Part shown: one piece after another, positions 7,616 through 15,770 of the stretch
Numbering within the stretch: position 1 is the stretch's first letter
How the letters are laid out: every line of letters starts with the position of its first letter
NCBI GenBank assembly: GCA_964595485.1
Contig: CAZQQN010000039.1
Location: 1 to 24,694 of the forward strand
DNA: 24,694 bases
Origin: CAZQQN01 sp964595485
GTDB taxonomy: Bacteria; Bacteroidota; Bacteroidia; CAILMK01; CAYYUA01
Reading direction: 5' to 3'
The notes under the pieces: model-generated
Database searches by the model: none
The model's input: the letters and a program-made list of their open reading frames with translations, nothing else
What the model was told of the DNA's origin: nothing
Program-made: the position numbers and the translations under genes

Positions 7616-7628
7616 ATAAGCATTAAAG

Positions 7629-7700
7629 AGCGGGAAACGGGATTCGAACCCGCGACCCCAACCTTGGGAAGGTTGTGCTCTACCGCTGAGCTATTCCCGC
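7629..7700 (-). tRNA. tRNA-Gly (anticodon CCC)
   Basis: On the minus strand a full cloverleaf of 72 nt can be drawn. The acceptor stem GCGGGAA/TTCCCGC is perfect. The D arm is GCTC/GAGC, the anticodon stem CAACC/GGTTG with loop TTCCCAA, the variable loop has 5 nt, and the T arm GCGGG/CCCGT carries the TTCGAAT loop. The discriminator base is T and CCA is not encoded. The anticodon CCC reads GGG glycine codons. It lies 13 bp past the end of the SMP-30-like gene, on the opposite strand. Confidence 0.96.
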
Positions 7701-7712
7701 CTTTGTTTAAAA

Positions 7713-7720
7713 CAAATTTA
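7713..7720 (-). promoter_or_regulatory. Candidate -7 element of the tRNA-Gly promoter
   Basis: The minus strand reads TAAATTTG, an exact TAnnTTTG match, placed 12 bp before the first tRNA base, so transcription would begin a few nucleotides upstream of the mature 5' end. No matching -33 TTG is obvious. Confidence 0.5.
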
Positions 7721-7796
7721 CTTATTCAGCTTTGGTTAAAAAAGCGGGTAACGATGCCATTTACAAGTTGGTCAAATTTTAAATTACTTTCTGTTA

Positions 7797-8927
7797 ATGA
7801 AGCAGAACCCCAATAAATTTCCTTTCCTTAATCAATTTGTCATACAACAATTGGGCGACCAACCATCGATTCTTGATATTACTACAAACGGTGGTTTAGA
7901 AAGCATTGTAAAAGCTGAGATTGAACAAAAGTGTGCTGAACATTCACTTGAATTACCAGAGGTTATATTAAGGCCTTATCATTTCAGTGGTCATATTCAT
8001 GTGAAGAACGACCAGCCTTTGCGGTATTACTTACCGGTTATTGAAGCTTTACGGTCTGTAGAGCATGTGCTTTTAACGATCCATGATTTTCAAATTTCAG
8101 GTCAGCAGCCACTAAATAAGATAAGGGATACCTTGTCATGTTTAGCGATACCAGCTTTAAATCAAGCAAAAACTTTCCGGGTTACTACCCACCGAAGTGG
8201 TAGCCATGATTTTTCAAGCATGGATGTCCAACGAGAAGCCGGTACCATTGTACAAGAGAAGTATGGTCTGCAAGTGGATCTTGAGGAGTTTGATATAGAA
8301 CTAAGGGTAGATGTCTTTGATAATCATTGCTTAGTGGGCATTCAATTAACCCAGCAATCATTGGCGAATCGCCTCAAACGGGATTACATCCCAAGGGTGT
8401 CATTAAAGCCTCATGTGGCCTATACTCTGATCCATTATGCTGGCTTGAAAGGAGATGAAGAGGCTATCTTAGACCCATTATGTGGATCTGGAACTGTATT
8501 GCTTGAACTGAATCAAATTTACCCTGAAGTATCGCTTTATGGCAATGATATTTATGCCAATGTGATCGAAGGGGCCAAGGCCAATGTTCAATGGGTGGGC
8601 GCCCAGGATCGTATCAAGCTTCAAGAATGGGATGTATTTCATTTAGACGAGTTATACAGCCCTGATAGCTTTGATGCGATCATTACCAACCCACCTTTTG
8701 GTATCAAGCTGGCCAAGGGAAAGAATTTTGCGAATTTTTACAATCACCTTATTGATAAAGGAGTAAATGTTTTGAAACCTGGGCGAAACATGGTTCTATT
8801 AACCATGAAGAGTGATTTATTGCGGAAGATTATTACTGAAAGAACAAATATGAAACTTGAAAACCTTCAATGTATTGAAATAGGAGGTATTCAACCCTGG
8901 CTTTTTCAAATCAGGAAGACAAATTAG
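7797..8927 (+). CDS. THUMP-domain class I RNA methyltransferase (Trm14/TrmN-like)
   Basis: A 376-residue cytoplasmic SAM-dependent methyltransferase. The N-terminal half (about 30-185) fits an NFLD/THUMP RNA-binding module, including the THUMP-typical stretch FRVTTHRSGSHDFSS (127-141). The C-terminal Rossmann domain has motif I ILDPLCGSGTVLLE (224-237), an acidic SAM-ribose contact in GNDIYA (249-254) and motif IV NPPFG (298-302), the signature of N2-guanine methyltransferases. Size and layout fit the Trm14/TrmN group (m2G at tRNA position 6) better than the longer RlmL 23S rRNA enzyme, but the target cannot be decided from sequence alone. Its stop overlaps the stop of the convergent NamZ gene by 4 bp. 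Confidence 0.85.
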   Translation: MKQNPNKFPFLNQFVIQQLGDQPSILDITTNGGLESIVKAEIEQKCAEHSLELPEVILRPYHFSGHIHVKNDQPLRYYLPVIEALRSVEHVLLTIHDFQISGQQPLNKIRDTLSCLAIPALNQAKTFRVTTHRSGSHDFSSMDVQREAGTIVQEKYGLQVDLEEFDIELRVDVFDNHCLVGIQLTQQSLANRLKRDYIPRVSLKPHVAYTLIHYAGLKGDEEAILDPLCGSGTVLLELNQIYPEVSLYGNDIYANVIEGAKANVQWVGAQDRIKLQEWDVFHLDELYSPDSFDAIITNPPFGIKLAKGKNFANFYNHLIDKGVNVLKPGRNMVLLTMKSDLLRKIITERTNMKLENLQCIEIGGIQPWLFQIRKTN

Positions 8928-10102
8928 TTAAAATCCTCATATAAGAGGTATTCTTTCCTTGTTTGGTGGTATTCTTTCAAATCGCTTTCCCAACTTTGCC
9001 TAATGCTATCTGCTGACTTACCCGCCTTGATTTGCTCTCTTAGTTGATCAGTTCCGGCTAGTTTATCAAAATAATCCTTAAAGAAATCATCCTTGTTTTG
9101 AGCGTCTTTATAAAAGCCAATAAGCCAATAAAGGTAAATCTCTTTTGAACCGCTGATAAATTCCTTAGCGAAATGATTCAGCTTAAATCCCTTGCAATTT
9201 TGACCCTCATACTTTGGTTTGGAGGCTTTACCCGGTATGGATTGCGGCGTAAATTCAAAGCGGCCTCTATCAAAGCCTGGCTTACCAATTACTTGGAAAG
9301 GCCATTTCGTCCCGCGTCCCACGCTAACATTGGTCCCTTCAAATAAACATAGGGAAGGATACAAATAAATGGCATCCATATTGGGTAAATTCGGGGAAGG
9401 TGCTGTAGGGAGCTTATAATGGGTTTCGTGGGTATATTCACTGCATTCAATAACAGTTAGTTCGCATTGGTTACCGTTAGGCAGCCAGTCTTCTCCATTG
9501 ATCATGGTAGCATATTCCCCGATCGTGAGACCATAAACAATAGGAACAGGATGCATGCCAACAAACGATTGGAATTCCTTTTCCAGGACCGGCCCATCAA
9601 CATAAAAGCCATTTGGATTTGGTCTGTCCAACACAATTAGGGGGATATCAGCTTCTGCACAGGCTTCCATGACATAATGCAAGGTTGATATGTAGGTATA
9701 AAACCGGCATCCAACATCCTGGATATCGAATAGCATAACATCAATGCCTTCCAAACTTTTCTGCGTAGGCTTTTTGGTAGCTCCATAAAGTGAAAATACC
9801 GGTAAACCGGTTTTTTGATCCCTTTTATTCTTAACCTTTTTACCAGCTCCATGTTTGCCGCGAAAGCCGTGTTCAGGTGCAAAAACCTGAACAATATCAT
9901 TGTCCCGCTCTAAAAGTGTATCAATCAAATGAACACCATTTACCCTTGAAGTATGATTCCCGACTATACCTAAGGATTTCCCTTGAATAACCGAATTATA
10001 GGCGTTCATTCTGGCTGCCCCAACTTTAACCTGAGCCGGAAGGCTTTGGGTCAAAACAAAAAAGGAGAGAATTAATACTTTTGCAACCCGTGAAAAATCC
10101 AT
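8924..10102 (-). CDS. namZ: Exo-beta-N-acetylmuramidase NamZ family (DUF1343, GH171)
   Basis: A 392-residue secreted protein with a signal peptide (MDFSRVAKVLILSFFVLTQS, cleavage near PAQ). The body shows the DUF1343 pattern: GIVGNHTSR near 45-53, FAPEHGFRG near 74-82, a conserved LFDIQDVGCRFYTY block near 124-137, LDRPNPNG, and GRGTKWPFQ. Characterised members (GH171) release terminal N-acetylmuramic acid from peptidoglycan-derived glycans, so this enzyme probably works in periplasmic cell-wall recycling. No MurNAc transporter, MurQ or NagZ gene is nearby. The ATG at 10102 is only 6 bp from the TTG start of the divergent permease gene, and its 3' end overlaps the methyltransferase by 4 bp, so the gene is packed tightly at both ends. 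Confidence 0.9.
   Translation of the reverse strand: MDFSRVAKVLILSFFVLTQSLPAQVKVGAARMNAYNSVIQGKSLGIVGNHTSRVNGVHLIDTLLERDNDIVQVFAPEHGFRGKHGAGKKVKNKRDQKTGLPVFSLYGATKKPTQKSLEGIDVMLFDIQDVGCRFYTYISTLHYVMEACAEADIPLIVLDRPNPNGFYVDGPVLEKEFQSFVGMHPVPIVYGLTIGEYATMINGEDWLPNGNQCELTVIECSEYTHETHYKLPTAPSPNLPNMDAIYLYPSLCLFEGTNVSVGRGTKWPFQVIGKPGFDRGRFEFTPQSIPGKASKPKYEGQNCKGFKLNHFAKEFISGSKEIYLYWLIGFYKDAQNKDDFFKDYFDKLAGTDQLREQIKAGKSADSIRQSWESDLKEYHQTRKEYLLYEDFN
10076..10083 (+). promoter_or_regulatory. Candidate -7 element for the ABC permease gene
   Basis: TACTTTTG is an exact TAnnTTTG match, about 25 bp before the TTG start at 10109. It lies inside the namZ signal-peptide codons. A TTTG exists at 10045-10048, but its 27-bp spacing is longer than usual. 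Confidence 0.45.
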
Positions 10103-10108
10103 CTAATC

Positions 10109-11326
10109 TTGAATTTTGAACTTTTACTTGCTAAACGCATAACATTTCAGGCTAAACGATCCTTTTCAAAGTTAGTGGTACGTCTGGCTATAGCCGCAAT
10201 AACGCTTAGCTTGGCCGTTATGCTAATTGCCATTGCTGTTGTTAAAGGTTTTCAAGGTGAAATTAAAGAAAAAATTATTGGATTTGGCTCTCATATTCAG
10301 ATCAGTAAATTTCGTTTAAATCAATCTTTTGAAAATGAGCCTATTGCTCTCTCAAAAAATAGTATTGATGAAATAAGGGCTATAGACCATGTTAACCACA
10401 TTCAGGCATTTGCAAATAAGCCTGGCATCCTTAAAACAGGTGACGCTATCGAAGGTGTTGTCTTGAAAGGCATTGGGTCTAATTTTAATTGGGATTTTTT
10501 CACCAATAAGCTAACAAAAGGCCGCCCTATTAACTGGACTGATTCCTCAACGAGTGATGAAATAATTATTTCCCGCAGCCTCGCTGATAAGATGGTTTTG
10601 GATACGGGTGATCAAGTGGTTGTGTATTTTGTCCAAAAACCTACAAGAGCCCGTAAATTTTCCATATCCGGTATTTATAATACGGGTTTAGAGGATGTGG
10701 ATGATGTTTTCATCCTTGCTGATATCAGGCATGTTAGGAAGCTAAATAATTGGAAAGAAAAGCAGGTTGGTGGTTATGAGGTGTTATTAGGCTCTTTGCA
10801 GCAAACCAGTCCTGTTATCGAGCAAATTCATGAAAGTATCCCAGCCAGCTTGCAAGCTCAAAGCATCAAATCCATTTTCCCACAGATTTTCGATTGGCTT
10901 GGGCTTTTAAATTTTAACGTAGAGATCATCCTTATCCTGATGGCTATGGTGGCAAGCATTAATATGGTCACGGCTTTATTGATCATGATATTAGAGCGGA
11001 CCCGGATGATCGGAATTCTGAAAGCCATGGGGGCTAAGAACAGCTCTGTAATGAAGGTTTTTATTTACAATGCCTCATTTTTAATTGCCCTTGGCCTGCT
11101 TTTAGGTAATATTCTTGGGCTCAGCTTGATCTGGGTACAGGACACTTTTGAGGTCATCACGTTGAACGAAACTTCCTATTATTTGAGCGCTGTCCCGATT
11201 TATTACAAGTGGGGTTTGTTTTTGCTGGTCAACTTGGGTAGTTTTTTGTTTTGCACTTTAGTAATGATTTTGCCAGCTATCCTGGTAAATACGATAAGGC
11301 CTGTCAAGGCTTTGCGTTTTGATTAA
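10109..11326 (+). CDS. ABC transporter permease, LolC/LolE (FtsX-MacB) type
   Basis: A 405-residue inner-membrane permease with the LolC/E topology. It has one N-terminal helix (about 22-45, VVRLAIAAITLSLAVMLIAIAVV), a large periplasmic MacB-like domain (about 50-268), then three helices (about 270-295, 320-345, 370-398). The cytoplasmic loop after helix 2 carries ERTRMIGILKAMGA, typical of FtsX permeases. Such proteins, with a separate LolD-like ATPase, extract lipoproteins from the inner membrane; no ATPase gene is present here, so the ATPase must be encoded elsewhere. The start is TTG at 10109: an in-frame TGA lies six codons upstream with no ATG between, and MNFELLLAKRI matches family N-termini. 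The P-loop kinase gene follows after 27 bp. Confidence 0.88.
   Translation: MNFELLLAKRITFQAKRSFSKLVVRLAIAAITLSLAVMLIAIAVVKGFQGEIKEKIIGFGSHIQISKFRLNQSFENEPIALSKNSIDEIRAIDHVNHIQAFANKPGILKTGDAIEGVVLKGIGSNFNWDFFTNKLTKGRPINWTDSSTSDEIIISRSLADKMVLDTGDQVVVYFVQKPTRARKFSISGIYNTGLEDVDDVFILADIRHVRKLNNWKEKQVGGYEVLLGSLQQTSPVIEQIHESIPASLQAQSIKSIFPQIFDWLGLLNFNVEIILILMAMVASINMVTALLIMILERTRMIGILKAMGAKNSSVMKVFIYNASFLIALGLLLGNILGLSLIWVQDTFEVITLNETSYYLSAVPIYYKWGLFLLVNLGSFLFCTLVMILPAILVNTIRPVKALRFD
10167..10199 (-). promoter_or_regulatory. Candidate promoter for namZ inside the permease gene
   Basis: On the minus strand TTG (10197-10199) is followed after 22 bp by TAACTTTG (10167-10174), an exact TAnnTTTG element. 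Transcription would start near 10160, about 58 nt before the namZ ATG. The whole promoter lies within the codons for the permease's first membrane helix. Confidence 0.45.
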
Positions 11327-11353
11327 CCCGCTGAGTAAAGCTTAAGATTAATA

Positions 11354-11860
11354 ATGGTAATTATAGTAAGTGGTTTGCCGGGTTCAGGCAAGTCCTATTT
11401 TGCAAGTCATCTGGCAGAAGTTGTTAAAGGCGTTCACTTGAAAAGTGACGAGGTCCGTAGAGAGCTTGAAAAAATGGGCGTTTACGATCAGCAATCTAAG
11501 TTTCAGGTATACCAGAAGCTGATCAGCCAGATGGAAGAAGTTGTTTCCTCAGGGAATCATGTCATTCTTGATGCCACTTTTCATAAGGTTTCATCCCGGA
11601 AGATGGCAATAGATAAAATGGAATCCCTTCAACAGGATTATTACTGGTTTTACCTTGAAGCTGATGAGGAAGTAATACACAGACGTGTAACAAAAGACCG
11701 TGCAGACAGTGAAGCTAATTATAGGGTATATGAACAATTAAAAGCGGAAATGGACCCGATACAGATACCCCATCTTACTTTGGATTCAAGTGATAACAAT
11801 CCGGAAAGGCTGCTTGAAAAAGCCAAAACCTACATTGGTTTAAAACCAAATGATCATTGA
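11354..11860 (+). CDS. P-loop kinase of the COG0645 type
   Basis: A 168-residue single-domain P-loop protein. The Walker A motif GLPGSGKS lies at residues 7-14. A substrate-site-like segment VHLKSDEVRREL follows near 26-37, the Walker-B-like strand HVILDATF near 73-80, and a lid with arginines (RRVTKDR) near 112-118. This is the architecture of small-molecule kinases related to gluconate and zeta-toxin kinases. It corresponds to the C-terminal half of the two-domain proteins annotated in Proteobacteria as bifunctional aminoglycoside phosphotransferase/ATP-binding protein. The other half is the next gene, on the same strand. The substrate is unknown. There is no signal peptide. Confidence 0.8.
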   Translation: MVIIVSGLPGSGKSYFASHLAEVVKGVHLKSDEVRRELEKMGVYDQQSKFQVYQKLISQMEEVVSSGNHVILDATFHKVSSRKMAIDKMESLQQDYYWFYLEADEEVIHRRVTKDRADSEANYRVYEQLKAEMDPIQIPHLTLDSSDNNPERLLEKAKTYIGLKPNDH

Positions 11861-11986
11861 TAACCTTTTAGGCCTTTAAAATGAAGCTATTGCGGGTTAA
11901 AGTTTACATTGAGATTTCTGTAATGAAATAGTATCTAAGTAAATAGAGTAAAACGTTTCATCGAAAACTACTTCTTAATTATTTTT

Positions 11987-13039
11987 ATGGATAACGATAC
12001 GATCCAAGCATTATTAAAACAAAACGATCTACCAGGGAATTATGATGATCGTGAGCTAATAGAGACCCATATTTCATGGGTGATATTGGCTGGGAACCGG
12101 GTTTTTAAGCTTAAAAAGCCCTTCAAGTACTCGTTCCTGGATTTTTCTACCTTAGAAAAAAGAAAATATTACTGTGAAGAGGAATTAAGATTAAATAGCC
12201 GTTTAGCTGCTTCAATGTACAATCGGGTTCTTCCTATTATCGAAACGTTTGAAGATGTATACATCGACCAGCAAAAAGATAATCAAACAGGGGAAGCGGG
12301 AGCTATTATTGATTACGCTCTTGAAATGAACCGTATGGACAGTGACCTGGCTATGGATATACTTCTTCAGGAGAACCGGGTTAACGCTGGCGATATTGAT
12401 AAAATTGCTGAAAAGATTGCTGATTTTCACGACAGGACGGAAATAATTAAGAAACCTTTTAATATAGATGCGTATAAGCAAAAATTTGAAGACATTACCT
12501 CTGTCAAAGACTGGCTCATTGAAAAAGGTTTTGACAAGGAAGTTACCCTAATTGAAGAGGCTATAGAAGCTTCGCGAAGCTTTTTAAAGGCTAATGAACA
12601 CTACTTGAAAAAGCGTAATGATGAGGGCTATGTGAAAGATTGTCACGGTGACTTGCATAGTAAAAACATCTTTCTTTACGATGATCCGGTTATTTTTGAT
12701 TGCATAGAGTTTAATGCCCACTTTCGCCAAATTGACACCTTGAACGAAATCGCTTTTTTTTGTATGGATTTAGAAGCTTGGGGATTTTACCAGCTCAGTG
12801 ATCGATTCTTTAACCTTTATTGCCAATTAATGCCTAATGAATCCTATCAGTCAAAAGATACAAGAAAAGCGTTCACCTTTTTTAAAAGTTACCGGGCAAA
12901 TGTTCGTGGCAAAGTTATTGCCCTGAAGCTTAAAGAACAGGATAAAACGAGCTTAGATTCTGAGCAAAGCAGGCTGGAGGCCATGAAACATTACTTTCAT
13001 CAAATGCATTATTACCTTACTAAGGGTAATGAAATTTAG
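11987..13039 (+). CDS. Aminoglycoside-phosphotransferase-like kinase (COG2187)
   Basis: A 350-residue protein-kinase-fold phosphotransferase. Near the N-terminus it has the family stretch ETHISWVILAGNRVFKLKKP (26-45), with the likely ATP lysine at K42-K44, then FLDFSTLEKRKYYCEEELRLN. The catalytic loop HGDLHSKN is at 220-227 and the metal-binding segment IFDCIEFN at 236-243. This matches COG2187, not the true aminoglycoside-resistance APHs, so antibiotic resistance should not be assumed. In many Proteobacteria the same domain is fused to a COG0645 kinase, which here is the upstream gene, 126 bp away. The role is unknown; linkage to the kinase suggests a joint phosphorylation pathway. Confidence 0.82.
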   Translation: MDNDTIQALLKQNDLPGNYDDRELIETHISWVILAGNRVFKLKKPFKYSFLDFSTLEKRKYYCEEELRLNSRLAASMYNRVLPIIETFEDVYIDQQKDNQTGEAGAIIDYALEMNRMDSDLAMDILLQENRVNAGDIDKIAEKIADFHDRTEIIKKPFNIDAYKQKFEDITSVKDWLIEKGFDKEVTLIEEAIEASRSFLKANEHYLKKRNDEGYVKDCHGDLHSKNIFLYDDPVIFDCIEFNAHFRQIDTLNEIAFFCMDLEAWGFYQLSDRFFNLYCQLMPNESYQSKDTRKAFTFFKSYRANVRGKVIALKLKEQDKTSLDSEQSRLEAMKHYFHQMHYYLTKGNEI

Positions 13040-13062
13040 AGACTAAGGCATTGGTTTTTTAT

Positions 13063-13070
13063 TAATTTTG
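13063..13070 (+). promoter_or_regulatory. Candidate -7 element for the superoxide dismutase gene
   Basis: TAATTTTG is an exact TAnnTTTG match 52 bp before the ATG at 13123. The only nearby TTG (13051-13053) is too close to serve as -33, so this rests on the -7 element alone. Confidence 0.4.
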
Positions 13071-13122
13071 GCAAAGGCAATGACTAACTTTTATAAAATC
13101 TGTCGAACAAAAATTTTCAATT

Positions 13123-13734
13123 ATGGCATTCTCAGTTCCAGTTTTACCTTATGAATATCATGCATTAGAGCCAACCATTGATAGGGATACTATGACTCTG
13201 CATCATGATAAGCATCATGATACTTATGTGAATAAGCTGAATACCGCCATTGAAGGTACACCTTTAGAAAACAAGACACTTCTTGAGCTCATGCAAAATG
13301 TTTCCCAACATCCGGTAGCAGTGCGTAACAATGGCGGAGGCCATTTTAACCATTCGCTTTTCTGGGAAATAATGAGCCCAAACGGAGGTGGTCAGCCAAG
13401 TGGTGATCTTGGAACCGCTATTCAAAACAAATTCGGTAGCTTTTCCGATTTTCAGGAGCAATTTGCCAATGCTGCTATGGGCGTATTTGGCTCAGGTTGG
13501 GCATGGCTTGTCGTTAATGATAACAATGAATTAGAAATTGGCTCAACCCCAAATCAGGATAATCCTGTGATGGATGTTACAAGCATCAATGGTACACCTA
13601 TTCTTGGTTTAGATATGTGGGAACATGCCTATTACTTGAAGTACCAAAACAGGAAAGCTGAATACATCCAAAACTGGTGGAATGTTGTTCACTGGGATGA
13701 AGTAAAAAACCGTTATCTTCAAGCTTTGCAATAA
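13123..13734 (+). CDS. sodA: Superoxide dismutase, Mn-type signature
   Basis: A 203-residue Fe/Mn-family superoxide dismutase, cytoplasmic (no signal peptide), converting superoxide to oxygen and hydrogen peroxide. The four metal ligands can be placed at H27 (LHHDKHH), H77 (NHSLFW), D164 and H168 (LDMWEHAYY). Metal-specificity positions look Mn-like: a glycine-rich NNGGGHFNH rather than the AAQ-type Fe motif, and Q145 in STPNQDNP, matching the Gln of Mn enzymes, where Fe enzymes carry Ala. A cambialistic enzyme cannot be excluded. The gene has its own candidate promoter and a hairpin terminator, so it appears monocistronic. It could act with the Dps encoded 7 kb to the left, but nothing in the sequence links their control. 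Confidence 0.95.
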   Translation: MAFSVPVLPYEYHALEPTIDRDTMTLHHDKHHDTYVNKLNTAIEGTPLENKTLLELMQNVSQHPVAVRNNGGGHFNHSLFWEIMSPNGGGQPSGDLGTAIQNKFGSFSDFQEQFANAAMGVFGSGWAWLVVNDNNELEIGSTPNQDNPVMDVTSINGTPILGLDMWEHAYYLKYQNRKAEYIQNWWNVVHWDEVKNRYLQALQ

Positions 13735-13760
13735 GAACAAACGCAATGTTGAAAATAGGA

Positions 13761-13797
13761 AAAGCCCTGCCAAGTTGCTTTTGGTAGGGCTTTTTTT
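13761..13797. terminator. Terminator shared by sodA and glmS
   Basis: AAAGCCCTGCCAA (13761-13773) pairs with TTGGTAGGGCTTT (13781-13793), with one G-T pair and a 7-nt loop. It is followed by seven Ts at 13791-13797 on the plus strand. On the minus strand the stem ends in a TTTT run, so it may also stop transcripts from glmS, whose stop codon is only 22 bp away. Confidence 0.85.
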
Positions 13798-13818
13798 GGT
13801 TTTTAAAAAAATTATAAG

Positions 13819-15660
13819 TTACTCAACGGTTACAGATTTTGCCAGATTCCTGGGCTGGTCAACATTACAGCCTCTTAGGAGGGCAATATGGTAGGCTAAT
13901 AGCTGTTGAGGAATAACAGAAATAAGTGGTGTAAAAACTTCATCCGTCTCAGGCACCTCAATGATGTAATCTGAAAGATCCCGGATGGTCGCATCGCCCT
14001 CGTTAACAATTGAGATAATACAGCCTTTTCGGGCTTTTACTTCTTGAATATTGCTGGCCACTTTTCCGTAGTTGTTTTTATTAGTCGCAAGAACCACAAC
14101 AGGCATATTTTCATCAATCAGAGCAATGGGCCCATGTTTCATTTCTGCAGCGGGATAACCTTCTGCATGAATATAGGATATTTCCTTAAGCTTAAGGGCA
14201 CCTTCCAATGCAACGGGGAAATTATAGCCTCTGCCCAGGTATAAAAAATTCGGTGACTGTTCAAATTGCCTGGCCAAGGTTTCGATTTTTTCATTGGTTG
14301 ATTCAATGGTTTTTTCAATTTTCTGTGGGAGCAGACTCATTTCGTTTAATAGCTCCCTGTAATGGGATTCGGAAATGGCTCCTTTACGGTGGGCCATTAT
14401 GAGGGCCATCATGTAAAGTACGATGAGCTGAGAAGTAAATGCTTTGGTAGAGGCTACTCCGATTTCCGGGCCTGCGTGGGTAAAAACACCTGCATGGGTG
14501 GCCCTGGCTATAGAGGATCCTACAACGTTACATATACCGAAAATGGTTGCGCCCTTTTCCTTAGCTAGTTCAATGGCCGCTAAGGTGTCAGCAGTTTCAC
14601 CGGATTGAGAAACAGCAATGACTAGATCGCCTTCTTTAATAATAGGTTTGCGGTAGCGAAACTCAGAAGCATATTCCACCTCAACAGGGATGCGGGCAAA
14701 CTCTTCAAACATGTACTCTGATACAAGCCCTGCATGCCAAGATGTCCCGCATGCTACAATGATTATTCGATCAATATTATCAAACTTACCCTCATATTCC
14801 TGAATTCCTCCTAGTTTCAGAAGGCCTCTGTCAATATTTAGACGGCCCCGCATGGTGTCATGTATTGAGTTAGGCTGCTCATAGATCTCCTTAAGCATGA
14901 AATGATCATAACCGCCTTTTTCGATTTGTTCAAGGCTTATTTCAAGCTCCTGGACATAGGGAGTTTGTATTTCGTTGTTGATCGTTTTCAGAACCATTGA
15001 GTTACCGCTAACAACAGCTACATCATTATCTTTTAGGTAAATGACATTCCGCGTATACTCTACTATGGGTGTTGCATCTGAAGCTATGAAATATTCTTCA
15101 TTGCCTATACCAATTACCAAAGGGCTCCCTTTTCGCGCTGCAATTAATGTATCAGGATTATCCTGACCCATTACTACAATGGCATACGCACCTACTACTT
15201 TAGAAAGAGCAATGCGAACGGCTTCTTCCAACTCAACTTGTTCTTTTTCCTCTATATCCTCGATTAAATGAACAAGCACCTCAGTATCCGTCTCACTTTT
15301 AAATACGTGACCTCTTTTGACTAATTCTTTTTTAAGCGCTTCATGGTTTTCAATAATGCCGTTATGAATTAGTGCTATTTTACCATTTTCTGACACATGA
15401 GGATGAGCATTTAATTTGTTAGGCTCTCCATGAGTAGCCCACCTCGTATGACCAATGCCCATTTTGGCATTCGTCTTAAGTCCTTTTAAGGTATCCTCCA
15501 GTTCATTGACTTTACCGGCCACTTTTTCCATTTTTAACTTTTCGTTATCCAGAAGTGCAGTGCCGGCACTATCATAGCCTCTGTACTCAAGCCTTTTTAA
15601 GCCTTTTAGGATTACTGGTAAGGCGTCACGTTGGCCAATATAACCTACTATTCCACACAT
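13819..15660 (-). CDS. glmS: Glutamine-fructose-6-phosphate aminotransferase (isomerizing)
   Basis: GlmS makes glucosamine-6-phosphate from fructose-6-phosphate and glutamine, the entry to UDP-GlcNAc for peptidoglycan and envelope glycans. The 613-residue protein begins MCGIVGYIG, giving the N-terminal nucleophile C2 after Met removal. The glutaminase domain (1 to about 220) includes RGYDSAG, GHTRWATHG and HNGIIENH. Two SIS sugar-isomerase domains follow (about 285-420 and 455-600) with CGTSWHAG and SQSGETADT, and the protein ends in the typical KSVTVE. Length and motifs are complete. It lies 110 bp downstream of aroF on the same strand; a glmS ribozyme was not seen in that gap. The 3' end shares a terminator with sodA. 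Confidence 0.98.
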   Translation of the reverse strand: MCGIVGYIGQRDALPVILKGLKRLEYRGYDSAGTALLDNEKLKMEKVAGKVNELEDTLKGLKTNAKMGIGHTRWATHGEPNKLNAHPHVSENGKIALIHNGIIENHEALKKELVKRGHVFKSETDTEVLVHLIEDIEEKEQVELEEAVRIALSKVVGAYAIVVMGQDNPDTLIAARKGSPLVIGIGNEEYFIASDATPIVEYTRNVIYLKDNDVAVVSGNSMVLKTINNEIQTPYVQELEISLEQIEKGGYDHFMLKEIYEQPNSIHDTMRGRLNIDRGLLKLGGIQEYEGKFDNIDRIIIVACGTSWHAGLVSEYMFEEFARIPVEVEYASEFRYRKPIIKEGDLVIAVSQSGETADTLAAIELAKEKGATIFGICNVVGSSIARATHAGVFTHAGPEIGVASTKAFTSQLIVLYMMALIMAHRKGAISESHYRELLNEMSLLPQKIEKTIESTNEKIETLARQFEQSPNFLYLGRGYNFPVALEGALKLKEISYIHAEGYPAAEMKHGPIALIDENMPVVVLATNKNNYGKVASNIQEVKARKGCIISIVNEGDATIRDLSDYIIEVPETDEVFTPLISVIPQQLLAYHIALLRGCNVDQPRNLAKSVTVE

Positions 15661-15770
15661 GATGCAATTAAGATTTGAAGTTTAGTAAAAAATGACAAGG
15701 TAACAGGTGGGAATAATTCCTACTAAAGCTCCCATTTATCAATTTTTAAGAAGTTTTATTATACCCTCCT

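Noticed and set aside
11987..13039. Aminoglycoside resistance gene
   Set aside because: The motifs fit COG2187, a housekeeping-type phosphotransferase usually linked to COG0645, not the drug-modifying APH families.
15661..15770. glmS ribozyme or riboswitch upstream of glmS
   Set aside because: The 110-bp gap is too short and shows none of the conserved core; such ribozymes are typical of Firmicutes.
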